DNA from: Thermus kawarayensis JCM 12314
GTDB taxonomy: Bacteria; Deinococcota; Deinococci; Deinococcales; Thermaceae
DNA: 11,282 nucleotides
Assembly (NCBI GenBank): GCA_001311545.1
Contig: BBBL01000021.1
Coordinates: 1-11,282, forward strand
Direction of reading: 5' to 3'
The notes below the pieces were generated by a model, which saw nothing but the letters and a program-made list of their open reading frames with translations, did not search any database and was not told the DNA's origin. Position numbers and translations under genes: made by a program. Positions 6,890 to 11,282 of this stretch are shown here, piece by piece. Positions within the stretch are counted from its first letter, which is position 1, and the number at the start of each line of letters is the position of its first letter.

Positions 6890-7615
6890 AGCCCAGGATC
6901 TGCACATCCGCTTTGGCGGCGTGGTGGCGGCTGCGGGGATTAGCCTTCAGGTCTATCCCGGAGAGGTTTTGGCCATCATCGGTCCCAACGGAGCTGGGAA
7001 GACCACCTTCCTCAACCTCTGCACCGGCTACCTCAAGCCGGAAAGGGGACGGGTCTTGCTGGAAGGGCGGGAGATCACGGGCCTGCCCCCCCGGGTCATC
7101 ACCCGTTTGGGTGTGGCCCGGGCCTTCCAAATCTCTCAACTCTTTACTGAACACACGGTGGAGGAAAATCTCCTGCTCGCTTTGGCTGCTCGGGAAGGGT
7201 TTTGGCGCTGGACCACCTTACGGGAAGAAAGGCGTCGCCACGAGGCCAAGGGGTTTCTGGCCCTCCTGGGTCTGGAGGGCTTGGCGTCAACCCCGGTGGC
7301 TGAGGCACCGGAGGGGGTGCGGAAACTCCTGGATGTGGCTATGGCCTTGGCCCTCAAGCCAGGCTACTCCTCTTGGACGAACCCACAAGTGGCGTGTCCG
7401 CCGAGGAGAAACTTTCGGTAATGGATACCTTGGTCCGGGCGTTGAAGGCCCAGGAAGTGACTGCGGTTTTTGTGGAGCACGACATGGAGGTGGTGCGGCG
7501 TTACGCGGATCGGGTGGCAGTCTGGGCCGAGGGGCGGATCATGGCAGAAGGGAAGCCCGAGGAGGTTCTGCAGGACCCCCAGGTCCTGGCCAGCGTGGTG
7601 GGGGTAGAGGAATGA
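6873..7615 (+). CDS. livG: Branched-chain-type ABC transporter ATP-binding protein LivG, one frameshift
   Basis: Cytoplasmic ATPase subunit powering LivHM. It starts at GTG 6873 (MRPLLEAQDLHIRFGG) behind a near-perfect AAAGGAGG at 6861-6868, and overlaps the repaired livM end by 17 bases. Walker A GPNGAGKT is at 37-44 and the Q-loop region is ARAFQISQLF. Instead of LSGGQ, the signature position reads APEGVRKLLDVAMALA, a variant found in one LivG-like subgroup. The frame breaks at 7359-7360, where AAGCCAGG should read AAGCCCAGG. This restores KPRLLLLDEPTSGVSAEEK (Walker B, D-loop). The H-loop is AVFVEHDMEVV. The repaired length is about 247 residues. The stop overlaps the livF start (ATGA at 7612). 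Confidence 0.9.
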
Positions 7616-8303
7616 TCCTCCGGCTGGAAGGGGTCCGGGTGGTGTTGGAAGGCTTTGAGGTCCTAAGGGGGGTAAACCTGGCCCTAAACCCCGGGGAGGC
7701 AGTAGCCTTAGTAGGCCGGAACGGAGCAGGCAAAACAACCACCTTGAGGAGCATTATGGGTTTAGTACCCCTTAAGGGAGGGCATATCTTCCTGGACGGT
7801 ACACCTCTGAACCCCCTACCAGCTTATCGCCGAGCCGCTTTGGGCCTTGGGTACGCCCCTGAGGACCGGCGTCTTATTGGGCATTTAACCGTGGAGGACA
7901 ACCTTCTTCTACCCGCCTGGGCCTTGCGGCTACTTGCAGGAGAGGTGCGGAGGCGGCTTGAAGAGGTCTACGCTCTTTTACCGGAACTACAGCGGTTGAG
8001 GAGCCGTTCGGCGGCAGCCTTTCTGGGGGGGAGGGGAAGATGGTGGCCTTGGGTCGGGCCCTGATGGTGGGAACTCGGGTTGTTCTTTTGGACGAACCTT
8101 TCCAGGGTCTGGCCCCGGCCCTGGCCCAGCGGTACGCGGAAACCCTGACCCGCGTGCGTAGGGAGAAGCAGGGCGTGGCCTTCTTGGTCACAGAGTCCAA
8201 CCCCCGGCTCCTTCGGAAACTGGCCGACCGGTTCTATCAGATAGAGCGTGGGGAGATAAAGGAGGTGAGAACCCATGAAGACCCAAGCGGCGGTGCTTTT
8301 TGA
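7612..8303 (+). CDS. livF: Branched-chain-type ABC transporter ATP-binding protein LivF, one frameshift
   Basis: Partner ATPase of LivG. It starts at ATG 7612 (MILRLEGVRVVLEGFEVLRG). Walker A is GRNGAGKT at 35-42, followed by LGYAPEDRRLIGHLTVEDNL. The frame breaks around 8018-8021, just before the signature. One added base gives LSGGEGKMVALGRALMVGTR, then VVLLDEPFQGLAPALA (Walker B, D-loop). The switch position reads FLVTESNPRLL, where LivF proteins usually have LLVEQN. The repaired length is about 230 residues. The last 29 bases overlap the alcohol dehydrogenase gene, whose ribosome site lies within livF. Confidence 0.89.
8258..8268 (+). promoter_or_regulatory. Exceptionally strong ribosome-binding site for the alcohol dehydrogenase
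   Basis: AAAGGAGGTGA is a full complement of the 16S rRNA 3' end, placed 6 bases before ATG 8275 and inside the end of livF. It fixes the start of the alcohol dehydrogenase and suggests high translation. Confidence 0.75.
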
Positions 8304-9397
8304 GATGGGGAAGCCCAGGCCTTACCGTGATTCCAAACCTCTCGAGATTTTGGAGGTTGACCTGGAAGAACCAGGCCCTGGCGAAGTCTTGGTGGAAGTA
8401 AAAGCCGCTGGGCTTTGCCACTCCGATCTCTCTGCCATAGACGGCACCCGGCCTTGGCCCCTGCCCATTGTCCTAGGCCACGAGGCAGCGGGTATTGTGC
8501 GGGTTGTGGGTCCGGGGGTAAGGAATTTAGCAGAAGGAGACCACGTGGTTTTCTCTTTCGTGCCCATGTGCGGTAACTGCCGTTATTGCGCGGCAGGTAG
8601 GCCTCACCTATGCGAACGGGGAGTACAAGCTAACCGAGAGGGTAGACTCCTCACGGGAGGACGCAGATTTTCCCTAAAGGGAAAACCCTTGAATCATCAC
8701 CTCGGAGTCGCGGCCTTTAGCCAGTTCACGGTGGCGGCCCAGGAGTCCCTAATACCCATCCCTAAGGACATCCCTCTGGAAAAGGCTGCCCTTTTCGGAT
8801 GCGCCATCGCCACCGGAGTAGGGGCCGTGGTGAACACCGCAAAAGTGGAAGAGGGTGCAAGCGTGGCAATCTTCGGTCTCGGGGGTGTGGGGCTAGCAAC
8901 GGTGATGGGAGCGGTGCTAGCCGGAGCCCATCCCATCGTAGCGGTGGACCTCCTTCCCCACAAGGTGGAGATGGCCAAGAGTCTGGGAGCGAGTCACGGT
9001 TTAGTTGTGGGAGAGGGAGATGTGGTAGAAGCGGTGAGGGAGATCACGGGGGCGGGGCGGACTACGCTTTCGAAACAGCAGGTTCCCCCGAGGCCATGCT
9101 CTTAGCTTACAGGCTACCCGCCGAGGAGGAATGACCGTGACAGTAGGGCTTCCCCACCCGGAGCGGACCCTCTCTCTGCCAGCTGTCAGTCTTACTGCCG
9201 AGGAGCGGACTTTAAGGGGAAGCTACATGGGTTCCTCTAACCCACGGCGAGACCTACCCCGATTCCTGGCGCTTCATATGGCTGGAAAGTTGCCAGCAGA
9301 GAGTTTACTGACTGGAACTCTTCCTCTCAGTGCCATCAACGAGGGATTTGACCGCTTGGCCCAGGGAGAGGTGGTGCGCCAGATAGTGATCCCCTAA
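8275..9397 (+). CDS. Zinc-dependent alcohol dehydrogenase (MDR, class III-like), two frameshifts
   Basis: NAD-linked oxidation of a primary or aryl alcohol to the aldehyde is the likely reaction. The N-terminus is MKTQAAVLFEMGKPRPYRDS. Catalytic zinc ligands are seen in GLCHSD (Cys48), GHEAAG (His69) and LFGCAIATG (Cys176). The structural zinc lobe has Cys99, 102, 105 and 113 (MCGNCRYCAAGRPHLC). The Rossmann loop is GLGGVG at 201-206, with Asp225 following, which favours NAD. The frame breaks in the G5 run 9048-9052 (repair gives ITGGGADYAFETAGSPEA) and at 9117-9119 (repair gives AYRL-RRGGMTVTVGLPHP). The repaired length is about 374 residues, normal for the class III/benzyl-alcohol-dehydrogenase-like group. 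It sits immediately behind the importer ATPase and before an aldehyde dehydrogenase, a natural two-step pair. The exact alcohol is unknown. Confidence 0.88.
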
Positions 9398-9450
9398 GGG
9401 GAGGCCTGGACCGCGCGGGGGTAACCTGGAAGAAGAAGTAGGAGATGATT

Positions 9451-10915
9451 ATGGCAGAGGTGCTGGGGATGGCGGTGCCCACGGAGGCCCTCATTGGCGG
9501 GGCGTGGCGGCGCTTGGAGCGGAGGTTCCCCGTGGTCTCCCCGGCCACGGGGGAGGTGGTGGCGGAGGTGGCGGACTGCGGGGAGGAGGAGGCGCGGGAG
9601 GCTTTGGAGGAGGCGGTTTTGGCCTTCCCCGCCTGGAGCCGCGCCACGGCCTACGAGCGGGCCCAGGTCCTCAGGCGCTGGTACGAGCGCATCCTGGAGC
9701 ACCAGGAGGCTCTGGCCCGGCTCATGGCCCTGGAGATGGGGAAGCCCCTCAAGGAGGGAAGGGCCGAGGTGGCTTACGCCGCGGGTTCGTGGAGTGGTAC
9801 GCCGAGGAGGCCAAACGGGTCTACGGGGAGACGGTGCCTCCCAGTTCCCCCACAAGCGGATCCTGGTGCGCTACGAGCCGGTGGGGCCGGCCTACGGCAT
9901 CACCCCCTGGAACTTCCCGGCGGCATGGTGACCCGGAAAGCGGCCCCGGCCCTGGCGGCGGGGTGCACCTTTGTGCTGAAGCCCGCGGAGGAGAGCCCCC
10001 TCACCGCCCTCTACCTGGCGCGGCTTTTCCAGGAGGCGGGGGGGCCTCCTGGGGTTTTGCAGGTCCTTCCCACCTCGAGGCCCGAGGAGGTTTCCCGCCC
10101 CTTCCTGGAGGACGAAAGGGTCCGCAAGCTCACCTTCACGGGAAGCACCGAGGTGGGGGTCAGGCTTTACCAGCAGGCGGCGAGGACCCTGAAGCGGGTC
10201 TCCCTGGAGCTCGGGGGTGGGGCGCCCGTCTTGGTCTTCGCCGACGCCGATTTGGAGAGGGCGGTGGAGGAGACGTTGCGGGCCAAGTTCCGGAACGCCG
10301 GGGAGTCCTGCGTGGCGGCGAACCGGATCTTCGTGGAGGCGCCCATCGCCGAGGCCTTCGCCGAGGCCTACGCCAAACGGGTGGCCGCCCTCAGGGTGGG
10401 GGATCCCCTCTTGGAGGAGACGGACATCGGCCCCCTGGTGAACGAGGCCGCCCTCCGGAAGGTCCAGGCCCACGTGGAGGACGCCCTCTCCAAGGGGGCG
10501 AGGCTCGTGGCGGGAGGGGAGGCCAGGGGGCTCTTCTTCGCCCCCACGGTGCTTCTGGACGTGAAGCCGGATAGCCTCCTCTTCCGGGAGGAGACCTTCG
10601 GCCCGGTGGCGCCCCTCACCCTGTTCCGGGAGGAGGAGGAGGCGGTGCGGTGGGCCAACGGCTTTCCGGTGGGGCTTGCCGCCTACGTCTTCACCCGGGA
10701 CCTCTCCCGGGCCTTCCGGGTGGCGGAGGCCTTGGAGTACGGGATCGTGGGGGTGAACGATGGGGTGCCTTCTACCCCGCAGGCGCTTTGGGGGCGTAAA
10801 GCGCTCGGGCCTAGGGCGGGAAGGGGGGAAGTGGGGCCTACTGGAGTACCTGGAGGTAAAGTACGTGTCCCTAGGCCTTTACCCACATTCCGCACCCCTT
10901 CACTCCAGCAGGTAA
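9451..10915 (+). CDS. gabD: NAD(P)-dependent aldehyde dehydrogenase, succinate-semialdehyde type, frameshifted
   Basis: Oxidises an aldehyde to the acid, and the GabD-like sequence suggests succinate semialdehyde or similar. I choose ATG 9451 because AGGAG at 9440-9444 lies 6 bases before it. ATG 9445 directly abuts that site. Single bases are missing at 9783-9785 (restores [18 protein letters not shown]), near 9837-9840 (restores [18 protein letters not shown]) and near 9924 (restores [20 protein letters not shown]). At about 10786 two bases are lost, or one gained (restores [18 protein letters not shown]). The repaired protein is about 489 residues. Catalytic Cys288 lies in [11 protein letters not shown], Glu254 in LELGG, Asn155 in PWNFP and cofactor Lys178 in LKPAEESP. 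After the usual ending EVKYVSLGL the frame adds about 11 residues ([11 protein letters not shown]) encoded by the neighbouring insertion-sequence end. GC content is much higher than in the genes before it, so it may belong to the older chromosome. Confidence 0.87.
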
Positions 10916-11282
10916 TATCGCCCGGCCCCCAGGAGGCGCACCGCGGTCTCGTGATGGGGAGCCAGGTTGAGGACTAGCCACCTGCCCCCCAGCTCCACCA
11001 GGCGAACCCACATTGAACAGTTGAAACACCCAGCGCAAGGTGGGCTTGGCTGTGGGTCTCCCCTTCTGGTCCGGCAGGCTGGACCCCGTCCCCTCCAGCC
11101 TCCGCCTCAGCGCCCACTCCCCCAGGGCGTACACCAGAAGGGCCAGGGCCATCACCCGCTCGGGCCGCTTCAAGAAGGTGCTCTCCGCAAAGAATAGGGG
11201 GTCCTTCAGAAACCGGAACCCCCGCTCCACCGTCCGGGTCTGGTCCTTGTACCGCCTCAGCACCTCCTGAGGGGGAAGCCCC
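10900..11282 (-). mobile_element. C-terminal part of an IS1634/IS4-superfamily transposase, frameshifted, runs off right edge
   Basis: The minus-strand frame is open from the window edge (GLPPQEVLRRYKDQTRTVERGF) through FLKDPLFFAESTFLKRPERV and MALALLVYALGEWALRR to TLRWVFQLF. This is the usual C-terminal region of DUF4277/IS1634-type transposases; the Y..(T)VERGFRFLKDP segment carries the conserved Glu near the end of the DDE domain. At about 11006-11012 the frame breaks. Removing one base (the T in AATGTGGG) restores VRLVELGGRWLVLNLAP and then [18 protein letters not shown], with a stop at 10902-10900. The N-terminal catalytic part is outside the window. The element's end should lie between the transposase stop and the aldehyde dehydrogenase end (about 10875-10900), but I could not define a terminal inverted repeat without the other end. 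Confidence 0.75.

Noticed and set aside
6886..7600. Out-of-frame extension preceding LivF
   Set aside because: Trp/Arg/Gly-rich out-of-frame reading of livG, and LivF homology starts cleanly at ATG 7612.
8018..8036. Programmed frameshifting at the G7 run in livF
   Set aside because: The break falls just before the G run, many similar breaks occur at unrelated sites, and no stimulatory structure is evident, so sequence error is simpler.
9391..9401. CCCCTAAGGGG palindrome at the alcohol dehydrogenase stop as a terminator
   Set aside because: The stem is only 4 bp with a 3-base loop and no T-tract. The next gene starts 53 bases on, on the same strand.
9892..10473. Minus-strand open frame of 193 codons opposite the aldehyde dehydrogenase
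   Set aside because: Shadow frame. The plus-strand frame carries the conserved catalytic motifs.
10856..10882. GTAAAG/CTTTAC inverted repeat near the insertion-sequence boundary as a terminal repeat
   Set aside because: The left arm lies in conserved aldehyde dehydrogenase coding sequence (EVKYVS), so the match is probably chance.
1..11282. tRNA, rRNA, CRISPR array, riboswitch or prophage genes
   Set aside because: I looked for regularly spaced repeats, cloverleaf-like ends and phage structural genes and saw none. Protein-coding sequence fills nearly the whole window.

Overview
The window looks like chromosomal DNA of a Thermus-type bacterium. I infer this from very GC-rich coding DNA at both ends, strong GGAGG ribosome sites, tightly overlapping genes (ATGA junctions), and protein styles typical of that genus. 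I could not confirm the species. The content is a catabolic locus built around acyl-CoA chemistry and a branched-chain-amino-acid-type (Liv) ABC importer.

Left arm (1-2011, minus strand): a MerR-family regulator, then an ACAD10/11-type acyl-CoA dehydrogenase, then an aminoglycoside-phosphotransferase-like kinase that runs off the left edge. They overlap and should be one transcript. The kinase/dehydrogenase pair is the split form of mammalian ACAD10/11 and resembles LvaA/LvaC of bacterial levulinate catabolism. This suggests 4-hydroxyacyl-CoA breakdown.

Centre (about 1975-2100): a compact back-to-back promoter region. A near-consensus promoter (TTGACA, 18 bp, TATAGT) fires to the right. A weaker one fires left into the regulator, probably giving a leaderless mRNA. 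TGTACA-like repeats and a CATGT/ACATG dyad lie between and over the two -35 boxes and are the likely MerR operator.

Right arm (2082-10915, plus strand): a leftover N-terminus of a phenylacetate-CoA ligase, an intact AMP-forming acyl-CoA ligase of unusually low GC, a periplasmic binding protein, LivH, LivM, LivG, LivF, a zinc alcohol dehydrogenase, and a succinate-semialdehyde-type aldehyde dehydrogenase. The logic is import of an organic acid or alcohol, oxidation of alcohol to aldehyde to acid, and CoA activation. The window ends in the C-terminal part of an insertion-sequence transposase on the minus strand, abutting the aldehyde dehydrogenase.

The dominant oddity is the number of frame breaks. 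Seven of the genes carry single-base losses, nearly all in or beside G/C runs, with no in-frame nonsense changes. I reconstructed 14 single-base deletions, one two-base loss in the aldehyde dehydrogenase, and one frame break in the transposase. This looks much more like under-called bases in a draft sequence than real gene decay, so I annotate these as full genes with the break points given.
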